Below, one piece after another: positions 27,701 through 37,701 of a stretch of DNA of 64,000 bases. The stretch spans positions 1-64,000 of the forward strand of contig JAAYCL010000001.1 in assembly GCA_012729785.1 (NCBI GenBank), written 5' to 3'. Positions within the stretch are counted from its first letter, which is position 1; each line of letters starts with the position of its first letter. The translations under genes and the position numbers were made by a program. The notes beneath the pieces are model-generated. The model ran no database searches. It worked only from the letters and a program-made list of their open reading frames with translations, and had not been told where the DNA came from. Origin of the DNA: Chlamydiota bacterium (GTDB taxonomy: Bacteria; Auribacterota; Tritonobacteria; UBA1439).

Positions 27701-27891
27701 TCGACCGGCTGATCGTGCGCCCGGAATCGGTGCGGGTGGTGGATTTCAAGAGCGGCGCGGCGCACCGGGAGGCGCACCGGGCGCAGCTGCGCGGCTACGC
27801 GGCGCTCGCGGCGGCGCGGTACCCGGGCCGCGCGGTCGCCGGCACCCTCGTCTACCTCGACCGCGGAGAGGCGGAGGAGGTGGCGTTGTGA
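24772..27891 (+). CDS. addA: AddA/RecB-like UvrD-type helicase-nuclease
   Basis: 1039 aa. Helicase motifs in order: I ASAGAGKT (24-31), Ia AITFTNKATREMKGR, II LIDEFQDTSGLQW, III YVGDRKQAIYRFRGGD, IV LGLNRRSCRAIVEFNN, V VMTIHKAKGLGFP, VI YVAFTRAAEELRVL. A PD-(D/E)XK nuclease sits at the C-terminus (about 976-1020) with RIDRL, VVDFKSG and QLRGY. This is the AddA layout, the enzyme that resects double-strand breaks with AddB. The AddB-like gene follows with a GTGA overlap, so they are made together. The gene order addA-addB is the reverse of Bacillus. The symbol is by family, not by orthology test. Confidence 0.85.
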   Translation: MAKRNADGAAGPDPGFPEIRVVEASAGAGKTYALAARYLRLLMEPGEELGAILAITFTNKATREMKGRILDLLKKLALDAFDRPEERDALSEKLPASGGAVASRAAALVDRIVRNYHSFQVQTIDSFINSLLSGCAYELNLSPGFSITRDRGDYLAWSVDRCVERAAREPEIRETIEAFVTHYLVFDRGARWLPKEEILRTVAMLSDERDRHGGRFVASGVSPEPAVDALRRMLLRLQARIPEGTHANLAKALRTAVSARGRLDLGALSSVYFVRDEFPMTKGREAPPEIRELWRRIRAAIPEAAEAEARAFFDCDVRLFGFASDECAARAREDDLVFLGELNRRARELLASGRVGVPELYLRFATAFRHFLIDEFQDTSGLQWMNLEGLVREALSTGGSLFYVGDRKQAIYRFRGGDAELFDRVAADLAGQAPVRRETLGLNRRSCRAIVEFNNEIFSPGNVARFVASLSPERDDDPRALRPEDIDRIAEVFGSARQTHLPGRAPGFVTVEGVDGDRVRERLVPLIRELCGRFEPREIAVLARGNEEVEEIASWLSEEEIAAASERTLSVAHHPLVREICALLRFLDSPVADLAFAAWITGAIFTAAAGVSADEMRGFIFSLRDARRRGGTAYLYRAFRDRYPAAWAAHFEELFRNVGFVPLYELATDILRRFGVHRRFGEYRGFFLRFLELIREQEKDRGDIASFLAYLEAGTGEDLFVRYPGVNAVRVMTIHKAKGLGFPAVVVPFLDFDPGGARGAPRYRTVRRGEDAALVRLEKKYTRLSPRLRDEDRDEHRRRVADELNAVYVAFTRAAEELRVLLPAPKRGRNAAEGLIPAAFRERGEPRAGTVRGQAARPSAVDSGPPDYRDWIAFLREECVDPGEILRRGEIERGEVLHCILALLGDLSGGGAEEALRRAAAGARERFPGRRCLPDCEAVVRRLLDRPWAARLFAPGAGAEVFTEKEIADASGGIRRIDRLIVRPESVRVVDFKSGAAHREAHRAQLRGYAALAAARYPGRAVAGTLVYLDRGEAEEVAL

Positions 27892-30713
27892 AGCCGGTCC
27901 CGGGCGCGATCACGACGCTCCGCTTCGAGGACGACTGCATCGGGGCGCTCGCCGACCGCCTCGCGGACGAGGCCGCGCGGCGGGGAGGGGACCTGAGCCG
28001 CCTCGCCGTGGTGTTCGGCGGCAGGCGCCCGGCGATGTTCCTCTCCCGCGCGCTCGGCGCGCGCATCGGCGGCGCCTTCTTCCCGCCGCGCTGCTTCACG
28101 ATGGACGGCCTCATGGAGCATCTGCTCGCCGCGTCCGGGCCGCGGCGGCGCATACCCCCGCTCGACGCCTGGCACCTGATCTGGCGTCTCGCGCAGGAGC
28201 GCGCCCCGGGGATGCTCGCCGGCCGCGGCTCCTTCTCCCGCTTCGCCGCGTGGGCGGCCGAGATCGCCGCGTTCATCGAGGAGCTGGATATCGAGGACGT
28301 GCCGCCGGACGCGCTCCTCTCCCTGGAGCGCGGCGCCGAGATCGGGATCGACGCCGCGCCCGGCGTGCGGGATCTCCTCCTGAACCTCACGGCGATACGC
28401 GGCGGGTACCACCGCCTCCTCGAGGAGCGCGGGGAGGTCACGCGCGGCCTGACGTACCTCCTCGCCTCGCGCGCCGTCGCCGGGCTCGCCCTCCCTGAAT
28501 TCGACCGGATCCACCTCTGCGGCTTCTTCTCCCTGCACCGCACCGAGGAGCGGGTGGTGCGGGAGCTGTACCTGCGCGGCGACGCCGATCTCTGGTTCCA
28601 GCGCGGCGACGAGAACTGGCCGTCGCTGGAACGGCTCGCCGCGTCGCTCGGGAAACCGATCGCCCCCCCGCCCGGCGCCCGGAAGAACGGGCCCGCCGTC
28701 TCCCTCTGGGCCGGTTTCGACGCGCAGACGCAGGTGGGGATCGTGCGGAAGATCGTGGAGGGGATCCCCGACCGGGCGGGGACGGTGATCGTGCTGCCCG
28801 ACGCCGGGAGCGTCATCCCCCTCGTCTCCGAGATCGCCGCGCTCGAGCCCGACTTCAACGTCTCCCTCGGCTACCCGCTGCGGCGCAGCGCCCTCTGCCA
28901 CCTCCTCGGCTGCGTCTTCGACGCGCAGCGAAGCATGCGGGACGGCGCGTACCACGCCCGCGCGTACCTGCGGGTGCTCTCGCACCCGCTCGTGAAGAAT
29001 CTGGCGGAGACCGGCGACGGGGCGCCTACCCGCGTCCTCGTCCACAAGGTCGAGGAGGCGCTGCGCGGGGAGGGGGAGTCCCCGCTCGCGGGGAGTCTGT
29101 TCGTGCGCCTGGCGGACCTCGAATCCGACGAGAGCATCCCGCGTCTCGCCGCCGCCTCGCTCGGCGAGATGGGCATCGAAAAGGATCCCGGGGCGCTCGC
29201 CGCCGCGCTCGCCGCCATCCACGCCGCCGCCCTGCGCGCCTGGGAGCGGATCGAGAGCTTCGCGGGGTTCGCCGCGGCGCTGGAGTCGTTCGTCGACGTC
29301 CTCGTGCGCCAAAGCCCGCTCGAGCGCTACCCGCTCAACCTCACCTTCGCGGACAGGCTCCTCTCGATGGCGGCCGGCCTCGCCGAGTCGGAGGCGGGGA
29401 ACGAACGGTTCGAGCGGGAGGAGATCTTCAAGCTGTTCACCCGGATGCTGGAACGCGAGACGATCGGCTTCTCCGGTTCGCCGCTGCGGGGGCTCCAGAT
29501 CCTGGGGCTGATGGAGACGCGGTCGCTCGACTTCCGGCACGTGGTCGTGATGGACGTGAACGAGTCCGCGCTCCCGGCCCTGAAGGGGCCGGACCCGCTG
29601 CTGCCCCGGCGGGTGCGGCTGGAACTCGGCCTCGACCGCGTGGAGCAGGAGGAGGAGATCCAGCGCTACCATTTCAGCCGCCTCGTCGCGCACGCGGAGA
29701 CGGTCCACCTCGTCTACAGCGACCGGGAGGAGGGGGAGGGGCGGAGCCGCTTCATCGAGGAGCTCGTCTGGAGGGCGCAGCGCCTGCACGGGCAACTCGA
29801 CGCCCTGCCCGTGCGGCGCGCCCACGTGCCGGTGCGGCTCTCGCTCGCCCAGGCCCCGGTCCCCAAGACGGAGGAGACGCTCCGGCTCCTGGAGCGCTTC
29901 CGGTACTCCCCCTCGAGCCTCGACGCCTACCTCGCCTGCCCGCTCAGGTTCTACCACGCGTACGTCCTGCGCCTGAGGGAGGCCGAGGATCTGCTCGAGG
30001 AGCCGGGGGGCGCGGAGATAGGGCGGTTCGTCCATACGCTGCTTTTCGAAACGTTCACCCCGTTCATCGGCACGCGGCCGCGGATCGACAAGCGGTTCAG
30101 AAAGCGCTTCTTCGCGAGGATGGAGGAGCTGTTTGCGGAGACGTTCGAACGCCGGATGCGGTCGGACGCGTTCATCCTCAGACAGGTGCTGCGGGTGCGG
30201 CTCGAACGGTTTCTCGACGCCGAGGCGGCGCGCGAGGTCGAGGCGGTCCTCGCGCTGGAGGAGCGTTTCGAGGGGGGGCTGCCGTGCGGGGAGGGGGAGC
30301 GCCTCTTCTCCTGCCGGGTCGACAGGATCGACCGCGAGCCGGGGGGCGGGATCGTCGTCATCGACTACAAGACCGGCGCGGCCGAGGCGCCGGGGGGGGT
30401 CGACGCGCTCGCCCGGATGGAGCCGGCGCGCGAGTCGATCCTTCGCGGGATCCGCTCGTTCCAGCTCCCGCTCTACTGCCGTTTCGCGGGCGAACGGCAC
30501 CCCGGCGTTCCGGTGCGCGCCGAGCTCGTCGACCTCAGGGACTGCTCGCGGAAGCCGTTCCCGAAGGATCCGTCCGCGTTCGACGAGGCGATGGCCCGCT
30601 GCAACGAGGCCCTCGAACGGATCCTGTGCGAGATCGCCGACCCGGCGGTGCCGTTCGCCGCCTCCGAGGGGCGCTGGTGCAGCTGGTGCCCGTTCACGGC
30701 GATGTGCCGCTGA
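27888..30713 (+). CDS. addB: AddB-like PD-(D/E)XK nuclease subunit
   Basis: 941 aa, GTG start coupled to addA. The N-terminal helicase-like half lacks a recognisable P-loop. A nuclease domain has CRVDRID, IVVIDYKTG (about 821-829) and QLPLY. Four cysteines match the AddB 4Fe-4S staple: one in YLACPLRFYHAY (about 683) and three in CSWCPFTAMC at the very C-terminus. In AddAB the second nuclease cuts the 5' strand. The pair likely handles double-strand break repair; some relatives act in anti-phage roles, but no defence partner genes lie nearby. Confidence 0.82.
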   Translation: MKPVPGAITTLRFEDDCIGALADRLADEAARRGGDLSRLAVVFGGRRPAMFLSRALGARIGGAFFPPRCFTMDGLMEHLLAASGPRRRIPPLDAWHLIWRLAQERAPGMLAGRGSFSRFAAWAAEIAAFIEELDIEDVPPDALLSLERGAEIGIDAAPGVRDLLLNLTAIRGGYHRLLEERGEVTRGLTYLLASRAVAGLALPEFDRIHLCGFFSLHRTEERVVRELYLRGDADLWFQRGDENWPSLERLAASLGKPIAPPPGARKNGPAVSLWAGFDAQTQVGIVRKIVEGIPDRAGTVIVLPDAGSVIPLVSEIAALEPDFNVSLGYPLRRSALCHLLGCVFDAQRSMRDGAYHARAYLRVLSHPLVKNLAETGDGAPTRVLVHKVEEALRGEGESPLAGSLFVRLADLESDESIPRLAAASLGEMGIEKDPGALAAALAAIHAAALRAWERIESFAGFAAALESFVDVLVRQSPLERYPLNLTFADRLLSMAAGLAESEAGNERFEREEIFKLFTRMLERETIGFSGSPLRGLQILGLMETRSLDFRHVVVMDVNESALPALKGPDPLLPRRVRLELGLDRVEQEEEIQRYHFSRLVAHAETVHLVYSDREEGEGRSRFIEELVWRAQRLHGQLDALPVRRAHVPVRLSLAQAPVPKTEETLRLLERFRYSPSSLDAYLACPLRFYHAYVLRLREAEDLLEEPGGAEIGRFVHTLLFETFTPFIGTRPRIDKRFRKRFFARMEELFAETFERRMRSDAFILRQVLRVRLERFLDAEAAREVEAVLALEERFEGGLPCGEGERLFSCRVDRIDREPGGGIVVIDYKTGAAEAPGGVDALARMEPARESILRGIRSFQLPLYCRFAGERHPGVPVRAELVDLRDCSRKPFPKDPSAFDEAMARCNEALERILCEIADPAVPFAASEGRWCSWCPFTAMCR

Positions 30714-30744
30714 GTGCCGCGGCGCGGCGGCAGGCGAGGAGGAG

Positions 30745-31659
30745 ATGAAACCGTCCCGTTTCGCGGCGTTCTCGATGCTGACGGTGGCGGTCGCGTTCTG
30801 GGGGGCGTCGTATCCGGTCACCCGGTACGCGCTGCGCTTCATCCCCCCGTTCACGCTCGGCTTCGCCCGTTTCGCGGCCGCCGCCCTCCTCCTCGCCGCG
30901 TTCGTCCGGCCGGCCGCCGCGCCGCCGCGGGGGGAGCGGGCGGCGCTCCTGGCGCTCGGGTTCACCGGCTCGTTCCTCTTCGTCGGCCTGATGAACCTGG
31001 GGATGCGCGCCACGACCGGGGTGGCCGGATCGCTCCTCTCCGCGACGCCCCCGGTCCTCACCGCCCTGCTCGCCGCCGCGTTCCTCGGCGAACCGCTCCG
31101 ACGCGGACGGGTCGCGGGGCTCGCCGCCGGAATCGCGGGGGTCGTCCTGGTCGCGCGGGCCCCGGGGGGCGGGGCGTCTCCGGCCGCGGATTTCGTCCGG
31201 GGGAACGCGATCATACTCCTCTCCCAGGTCTGCTGGGCCTCCTACACGATGCTCGGGCGCCGGTTCGCGCTCCGGTGCGCGGGCGACACGGCGGCCTTCT
31301 GGACGACCGCCGTCGGGGCGCTGCTCCTCCTCCCGCTCTCCTGCCTCGAGCTCCTCCGCGGCGCCGCGATCGTCGTGACGGCGGGGGGCGCGCTCGCCCT
31401 GCTCTACCTCTCGGTCCTCAACACCGCCCTCGCGTACCTGTTCTGGAACCGCGCCCTCCGCACGGTGGGGGCGTCGACCGCGGCGGGGTTCCAGTACCTC
31501 CAGCCGCTCTCCGGGGCGTTCGTCTCGATCGCCTTCCTCGGCGAACGGCTCTCGCCGCCGCTCGTGGCGGGCGCCGCCTTGATACTGGCGGGCGTCTGGT
31601 TCGTGTTGCGGGGGGAAGGCGCACGAGACGGGAACGCCGCGGCCGCGGTTCCGGATTGA
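30745..31659 (+). CDS. EamA (DMT superfamily) transporter
   Basis: 304 aa with ten TM segments in two EamA repeats (about 10-135 and 152-290). The first repeat starts VAFWGASYPVTRYAL and the second has WASYTMLGRRF; the last repeat ends with FQYLQPLSGAFVSIAFLGE, a strong family signature. Substrate is unknown; relatives export amino acids or metabolites. ATG 30745 has GAGGAGG just upstream, 28 bases after the addB stop. The promoter of the next gene overlaps its stop codon. Confidence 0.88.
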   Translation: MKPSRFAAFSMLTVAVAFWGASYPVTRYALRFIPPFTLGFARFAAAALLLAAFVRPAAAPPRGERAALLALGFTGSFLFVGLMNLGMRATTGVAGSLLSATPPVLTALLAAAFLGEPLRRGRVAGLAAGIAGVVLVARAPGGGASPAADFVRGNAIILLSQVCWASYTMLGRRFALRCAGDTAAFWTTAVGALLLLPLSCLELLRGAAIVVTAGGALALLYLSVLNTALAYLFWNRALRTVGASTAAGFQYLQPLSGAFVSIAFLGERLSPPLVAGAALILAGVWFVLRGEGARDGNAAAAVPD

Positions 31660-31684
31660 CGCGCCGGGAGGCGTGGGATACCAT
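31656..31684 (+). promoter_or_regulatory. Promoter of the DUF3352-like gene
   Basis: TTGACG (31656-31661), 17-base spacer, TACCAT (31679-31684). The -35 box overlaps the stop codon of the EamA gene. Predicted start near 31691; ribosome binding site ATCGGAGGAG follows at 31706-31715. Confidence 0.6.
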
Positions 31685-31717
31685 TCGATAGGCATCGCCA
31701 CCTGATCGGAGGAGACA

Positions 31718-33454
31718 ATGAAGAAGCTGCTCGCCGCGCTGCTGCTGCTCGTTCTCGCCGGCTTCGTCTGGGTCCTGGCGTCTCGCGGGAGGTTCGAGCC
31801 GCCGTTCGCGGGCGCGTTCCCCTCGGGAGCGATCGCCTACGCCGCGGTGAAGGACGGGGGGGCGCTCGCGCGCGAGGTGGGCGGGTCGAACTTCTGGAAG
31901 GCGTTGCGCGATATCGAGAGCATCGGCGCCGCGGCGCCCGGCCCCGGCCGGACTGCGGCGGTCGCCGCGGTCCCGGCGGCGCTCTCCCGGATGCTCGGCG
32001 AGGAGGCGGCGATCGCCTTCTACGGGGAGAAGAGCCCCTTCGGCACCTCGGTCCTCTTCGCGGTGAAGGGCCCCGAGGCGCGCGAGGCGCTGCGCGCCCT
32101 CGCGCGGACGACGCGGCGCCGCGCGGAAACAGGCGAGGGGATGGAACGGTGCGCCTTCGAGGTGCCCGGCGCGCCGGGTTTGCGGGGGGCCTGCGCCGCG
32201 GACGATGCGGCGGGTTTCGCCGCGGTGTCGTCGCGCGACCCGGAGCTTCTGCTGAAGGCCGCGCTCGACCTCCGGGCGGGCGCGGGAGGGGCGGAGCCGC
32301 TCCGGAACGACCGCAGATTCAGGGCGGGGATCGGGAAACCGCCCCGCGGCGCCGGGGGGAGCCTGCTCGCCTGCGGATGGATGAACGACGAGGCGATCGA
32401 GGCGGCGGCGAGGTCGAGCGCCGCGGCCGCCGGGCTGGCCGCCGCGAACGTCCCCGCGGCCGCCCGGTCGCTCGCGGCGTCGGCGGAACGGTTCCCGGCG
32501 GTCTCCGCCGGGGGGTACCTGTTCCGGGACCGCGGCTTCCACGGGAGCCTCCGCACCCGTGTCGACCGGGCGCGCCTCACCGCGGAGCAGCAGGCGGTCT
32601 GGCCGGCCGCCTCGGGGACGCTCGGGGCGCTCGCCCTCGCGCCGAAGGGGACGATCCTCGTGAGCGCCGCGCGCATCCGGAACGCCGCGGCGGCGTGGGA
32701 GTTGTTCCGGGCGGATGCGAACCCGGTGGGAAGCGCCGTGGCGGGCTGGCTCTCGCGGCACGGGATCGACTTCGAGCGGGACGTGGCGCCCTGGGTGGGC
32801 GACGAGGTGAGCGTGCAGCTCTCCGACGTGCGCACGGGAGGCCTCTTCCCGCTCGCGGGCGCCGAGCTGATCGTGGCGGTGAAGGACCGGCGGGCGGCCG
32901 AGCGCGCCGTCGTGCGCCTGATGGAGGCGATGGGCGGCGGCGGGGCCGCCGGGGCGGGGCAGGCGTGGGATTTCCTCCGCCCCACGCTCTCGCGAAGCGC
33001 GCACCGCGGCGTCGAGGTGACGACGCTCGGCTACCCGGTCCCGGGCCTCTCCCCCTCGTTCGCCTTCGTCGGCGACCGCCTCGTCGTCGGGCTCGACCGC
33101 GCGTCGGTCCACGACATCGTCGACACCGCCGCGGGCGTCCGCGAACCGCTCTCCTCCGACGCCGTCTTCGCCGCGATGCGCGCGGCCGCCCCCGCGCGGC
33201 TGAACAGCTTCGCCTGGATCGACGGCGAGCGGGCGCTGCGGGCGGGCGAGGGGGTGCTCGCCTGGGCCCTCGCCGTGAAGCGCCTCGCCCGGTCGGTCTC
33301 CGACGCCCCGGTCCCCGAGTCGGAGCTCCGTCTCGAGGCGGATCTCCCGCGGATCTGCGCCGCCGCCGGGGTAGTCCGCGCCGCGATGACCGCCAGCGCC
33401 TGCGGCGACGACACGGTGGAGCAGTATTTCGCCGTGCGGCTGCAGGACATCTGA
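31718..33454 (+). CDS. DUF3352-like secreted or anchored protein
   Basis: 578 aa. A hydrophobic signal/anchor at 3-22 is followed by an Ala-rich extracytoplasmic region with the layout of DUF3352 proteins: an N-terminal PSGAIAYAAVKD, a middle region with GYLFRDRGFHGSL, and a C-terminal repeat of the same fold (AFVGDRLVVGLDRASV). The family has no proven function; it is common in diderm bacteria as a periplasmic protein. No catalytic motif is visible. It has its own promoter and lies immediately upstream of the mreB promoter, but is not coupled to it. Confidence 0.55.
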   Translation: MKKLLAALLLLVLAGFVWVLASRGRFEPPFAGAFPSGAIAYAAVKDGGALAREVGGSNFWKALRDIESIGAAAPGPGRTAAVAAVPAALSRMLGEEAAIAFYGEKSPFGTSVLFAVKGPEAREALRALARTTRRRAETGEGMERCAFEVPGAPGLRGACAADDAAGFAAVSSRDPELLLKAALDLRAGAGGAEPLRNDRRFRAGIGKPPRGAGGSLLACGWMNDEAIEAAARSSAAAAGLAAANVPAAARSLAASAERFPAVSAGGYLFRDRGFHGSLRTRVDRARLTAEQQAVWPAASGTLGALALAPKGTILVSAARIRNAAAAWELFRADANPVGSAVAGWLSRHGIDFERDVAPWVGDEVSVQLSDVRTGGLFPLAGAELIVAVKDRRAAERAVVRLMEAMGGGGAAGAGQAWDFLRPTLSRSAHRGVEVTTLGYPVPGLSPSFAFVGDRLVVGLDRASVHDIVDTAAGVREPLSSDAVFAAMRAAAPARLNSFAWIDGERALRAGEGVLAWALAVKRLARSVSDAPVPESELRLEADLPRICAAAGVVRAAMTASACGDDTVEQYFAVRLQDI

Positions 33455-33460
33455 AATCCG

Positions 33461-34557
<1,097 letters not shown>

Positions 34558-34565
34558 TCGTTTAG

Positions 34566-35387
34566 ATGTCGATCCGGAACGTTGCCCGGCTGGCCGTGGC
34601 CGCCGTTCTCGTCTGTGCGTTTCTCGCGCTCCCGGCGCGCGTCGCCGTCTCCACCCGCCTCCTCCTCGCCCAGGCGCTCTTCCCGCTCGTGCGGTGCGCC
34701 CGCGTCGTCCTGGACGCCCCCGGGCGGCTCGCGGCGTCGCTGGCCTCCCGCCGCCGGATCGAGGAGGAGAACGCGCTCCTGCGCCGGCAGTGCGCCGAGT
34801 TGCGCGGGCAGGTCTCCGCCCTGGGCGGCCTGAAGGAGGAGAAGAGCCGCCTGCAGCGCCTCCTCGAGTTCAGGGATTCCAGCCCGCTCGCGCTGCTCCC
34901 CGCGGAGGTGATCGGGCGCGACACGCAGCGCTGGTACAGCGGCGTCGTGATCGACAAGGGCGCGCGGCGCGGCGTCCGTCCGGGGATGGCGGTCGTTGCG
35001 GAGGGGGGGGTGGTGGGGAAGGTCGTCGACTGCGCCCCGGAGATCAGCACGGTCCTTCTCATCGTGGACCGGCGGAGCAGGGTGGGGGGGGTCGTCGCGC
35101 GCACGAGAGAGACCGGCCTCGCGGGAGGCTCGTCGTTCAACACCCTGCGCCTCGACTACCTCCCGCGCCGGCCGGATGCCAGGCCCGGCGACCGGGTGCT
35201 GACGTCGGGCCTCGGCGGCGTCTACCCGCGCGGGCTCGAAATCGGGACGGTCATCGGCGTCTACGACGGGGAGACCGGCCTCTCGAGCTGCGCCGACATC
35301 TCCCCGAGCGTCGACTTTTCGAGGCTGGAGGCGGTGTTCGTGGTGACCGGCAGGCGCGCGGGGGAGGAGGGGGACGTTCCCAGGTGA
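34566..35387 (+). CDS. mreC: MreC, elongasome scaffold protein
   Basis: 273 aa. One TM (about 7-25), a coiled coil rich in Glu/Arg/Leu (about 60-97) and the periplasmic double beta-barrel with GVVIDKGARRGVRPGMAV and the late VLTSGLGGVYPRGLEIG motif. It binds PBP2 and activates the elongasome from the periplasm. The GTG of mreD overlaps its stop. Confidence 0.93.
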   Translation: MSIRNVARLAVAAVLVCAFLALPARVAVSTRLLLAQALFPLVRCARVVLDAPGRLAASLASRRRIEEENALLRRQCAELRGQVSALGGLKEEKSRLQRLLEFRDSSPLALLPAEVIGRDTQRWYSGVVIDKGARRGVRPGMAVVAEGGVVGKVVDCAPEISTVLLIVDRRSRVGGVVARTRETGLAGGSSFNTLRLDYLPRRPDARPGDRVLTSGLGGVYPRGLEIGTVIGVYDGETGLSSCADISPSVDFSRLEAVFVVTGRRAGEEGDVPR

Positions 35388-35848
35388 GAGCGCTTCCGGC
35401 GGCGTTCCTGATCGGCCTCGTCGCGGCGGTCCAGGCCGCGTGCGCGGCGACGCCGGCGGGGATCCGCCTCCCCGCCGACCCGCTGCTGGTCTCCGTCCTC
35501 TCCATCGCCGCGCTGTGCGGCGCGGAGGCGGCCGTGCTCGCGGCGGCGTTCGCCGGGATGTGCAAGGACGCCCTCTCCACGGGGCCGTTCGGCGTCTCCG
35601 CCGCGGTCTTCATCCCGCTCGCCCTGCTCATGAACCGGCTCCGCCTCGCGCGGGGGCCGGCGCACTGGGCCGTGGGGTCCGCCGCCGCCTTCGCGGGGAC
35701 GCTCGCCGCGGCCGCCCTGTATCTCCTCTTCACCGCGCTCAGGGGCGAGCCGGCGTACGGGGGGCCGGGCCCGCTGCTTGCGGCCGCGCTCGTGAACGCC
35801 TGCATCGCGCCGCCGCTCCGCCTGGCGTGGCGCCTCGTGCTGAGGTGA
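35384..35848 (+). CDS. mreD: MreD, elongasome membrane protein
   Basis: 154 aa, GTG start overlapping the mreC stop as GTGA. Five hydrophobic segments, with GMCKDALSTGPFGVSA (about 59-74) matching the MreD loop signature. It joins MreC and PBP2/RodA in the membrane. Sequence is otherwise poorly conserved; position between mreC and mrdA supports the call. Confidence 0.85.
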   Translation: MRALPAAFLIGLVAAVQAACAATPAGIRLPADPLLVSVLSIAALCGAEAAVLAAAFAGMCKDALSTGPFGVSAAVFIPLALLMNRLRLARGPAHWAVGSAAAFAGTLAAAALYLLFTALRGEPAYGGPGPLLAAALVNACIAPPLRLAWRLVLR

Positions 35849-35855
35849 GGAGACC

Positions 35856-37652
35856 GTGAAGGATCGGCTCGAAAGGTTCCCGGAGGAGGCGCTGTTCCCG
35901 ACCCCCGCCGTGCGCGGGATCGCCTGCCTTGTCGCGGCGGCGCTGCTGGTCATCCTCTGCTGCCTCTGGTACGTCCAGGCCGTCCGCGGCGCGGAGTACC
36001 GCGAGATGGGGCGGAGCAACCGCGTGCGCCTCGTCCGGCGTCCCGCCCCGCGCGGCGCCATCCGCGACCGCCGCGGCGAGATCCTCGCCGACAGCCGCGT
36101 GAGCTTCGACGTCGAGGTCGTCCCCGGCGACGTCGAGGATATGGACGAGGCGGAGGAGGCGCTGGGGGGCATCCTCGGCATCGCGCCGGAGGAGGTGCGC
36201 GCCCGCATCGCCGCCGGCCGCTCGTACGCGTACCTGCCGGTGACGGTCGAGGCGGACGCGGGCGAGGAGGCGATGCTCGCGATCGAGGAGCGCCGCCCCG
36301 GGCTCGCCGGCGTGCAGGTCGGCGTCCGCCCGAGGAGGAGCTATCCCCACGGACGCCTGCTCTCGCACGTCCTCGGCCACCTCGGCGCCATCGATCCCGG
36401 GGAGTTCGAGCGGCTGAGGGAGCGGGGCTACACGCGGCAGGATTTCGTCGGCAAGAGCGGCATTGAGAAGCGGTGCGAACGCTTCCTCGCCGGCGCGGCG
36501 GGGGCCGAGGGGATACAGGTGGACAGCCGCGGCTACCTCGACCGGGTCCTCTACAGGCGGGACCCGGTCCCCGGCGCGGCGGTGTATCTGACGGTGGATC
36601 TGGCGACGCAGCGCGCCGCCGAAGCCGCCCTCGAGGGGGAGGTCGGCGCGGTGGTCGCGCTCGATCCGGCCACCGGCGCGGTGCTCGCCATGGCGAGCAG
36701 TCCCGGCTACGACCCGGCCGCGTTCCTCCCCCCCGCGGAGACGGAGCTCATCCGCGCCCTGATGAGCGACCCCTCGCTGCCGCTCGTGAACCGGGCGACG
36801 CAGGGCGTCTACTCCCCCGGCTCGACCTTCAAGCCGCTCGTCGCCTTGGCCGCCCTCGAGAGCGGCGCGATCTCGGGCGAGACGCGGTTCACCTGCACCG
36901 GCGCCTTCTTCCTCGGCAGGCGCCCGTTCAAATGCTGGCTCGAGAAGGGGCACGGGGCGGTCGCCGTCGAGGACGCCCTGATGTACTCGTGCAACGTTTT
37001 CTTCTACAATGCCGGCCACCGCGCGGGACGGGACGAGCTCGTGCGCGTCGCCTCCGCCTTCGGCTTCGACGAGCCGACCGGAATCGACCTCCCCGGCGAG
37101 CGGGCGGGCGTCGCCCCGACGGCCGCGTGGAGGGAGCGGCGCGGGATGCGCGCCTGGTATCCGGGCGACACCGTGGTGATGTCGATCGGGCAGGGGTATC
37201 TCTCCTTCACCCCGCTGAGGGCCGCGACACTCATCGCCGCGGTGGCCAACGGCGGGAAACTGCCGCGCCCCTTCCTGGTGGAGCGCGTCGTCTCCCCGCT
37301 GGGCGAGACGCTGCTCGAGGGCCGCCCGGAGACGGCGCGGGAGATCCCGCTCCGTCCCGGCGACCTCGCCCTCGTGCAGGAGGGGCTCCGCCGCGCGGTC
37401 AACTCCCGCTACGGGACCGGCCAGAAGGCCCGGCTGAAGGGGGTGGAGGTCGCCGGGAAAACCGGCACCGTGCAGGTGGGGACGGAGGAGCGGCGGAAAA
37501 ACCACGCCTGGTTCATCGGCTACGCCCCGGCCGGCGAGCCGCGGATCGCCCTGGCGGTGCTGCTCGAGGGGCGCGAATCCGGCGGGTTCTTCGCCGCGCC
37601 CGTCGCGCAGAAGATCCTCGCCGCCTATTTCGGCGTCGACCTGCACGGGTAG
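35856..37652 (+). CDS. mrdA: MrdA (PBP2), elongasome transpeptidase
   Basis: 598 aa, GTG start. TM at about 20-40, pedestal (PBP dimer) domain with RGAIRDRRGEILAD near 65, transpeptidase domain with S323-T-F-K326 (SPGSTFKP), S378-C-N380 and K535-T-G537. It crosslinks peptidoglycan during elongation with RodA, encoded next. There is no penicillin-binding domain loss; all three active-site motifs are intact. Confidence 0.95.
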   Translation: MKDRLERFPEEALFPTPAVRGIACLVAAALLVILCCLWYVQAVRGAEYREMGRSNRVRLVRRPAPRGAIRDRRGEILADSRVSFDVEVVPGDVEDMDEAEEALGGILGIAPEEVRARIAAGRSYAYLPVTVEADAGEEAMLAIEERRPGLAGVQVGVRPRRSYPHGRLLSHVLGHLGAIDPGEFERLRERGYTRQDFVGKSGIEKRCERFLAGAAGAEGIQVDSRGYLDRVLYRRDPVPGAAVYLTVDLATQRAAEAALEGEVGAVVALDPATGAVLAMASSPGYDPAAFLPPAETELIRALMSDPSLPLVNRATQGVYSPGSTFKPLVALAALESGAISGETRFTCTGAFFLGRRPFKCWLEKGHGAVAVEDALMYSCNVFFYNAGHRAGRDELVRVASAFGFDEPTGIDLPGERAGVAPTAAWRERRGMRAWYPGDTVVMSIGQGYLSFTPLRAATLIAAVANGGKLPRPFLVERVVSPLGETLLEGRPETAREIPLRPGDLALVQEGLRRAVNSRYGTGQKARLKGVEVAGKTGTVQVGTEERRKNHAWFIGYAPAGEPRIALAVLLEGRESGGFFAAPVAQKILAAYFGVDLHG

Positions 37653-37701
37653 AACACGGCGCGCCCGCCGCGGCGGCGGCGGACGCGTGGGGACGGACGG
37701 C

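Noticed and set aside
27852-31214. 1120-codon open frame on the minus strand, and other long minus-strand frames (e.g. 45444-48506, 56861-59965)
   Set aside because: They lie opposite conserved genes (AddB, pil genes, beta-helix protein). High GC makes stop codons rare in all frames, and their products are Arg/Gly/Pro/Ala-rich without domains.
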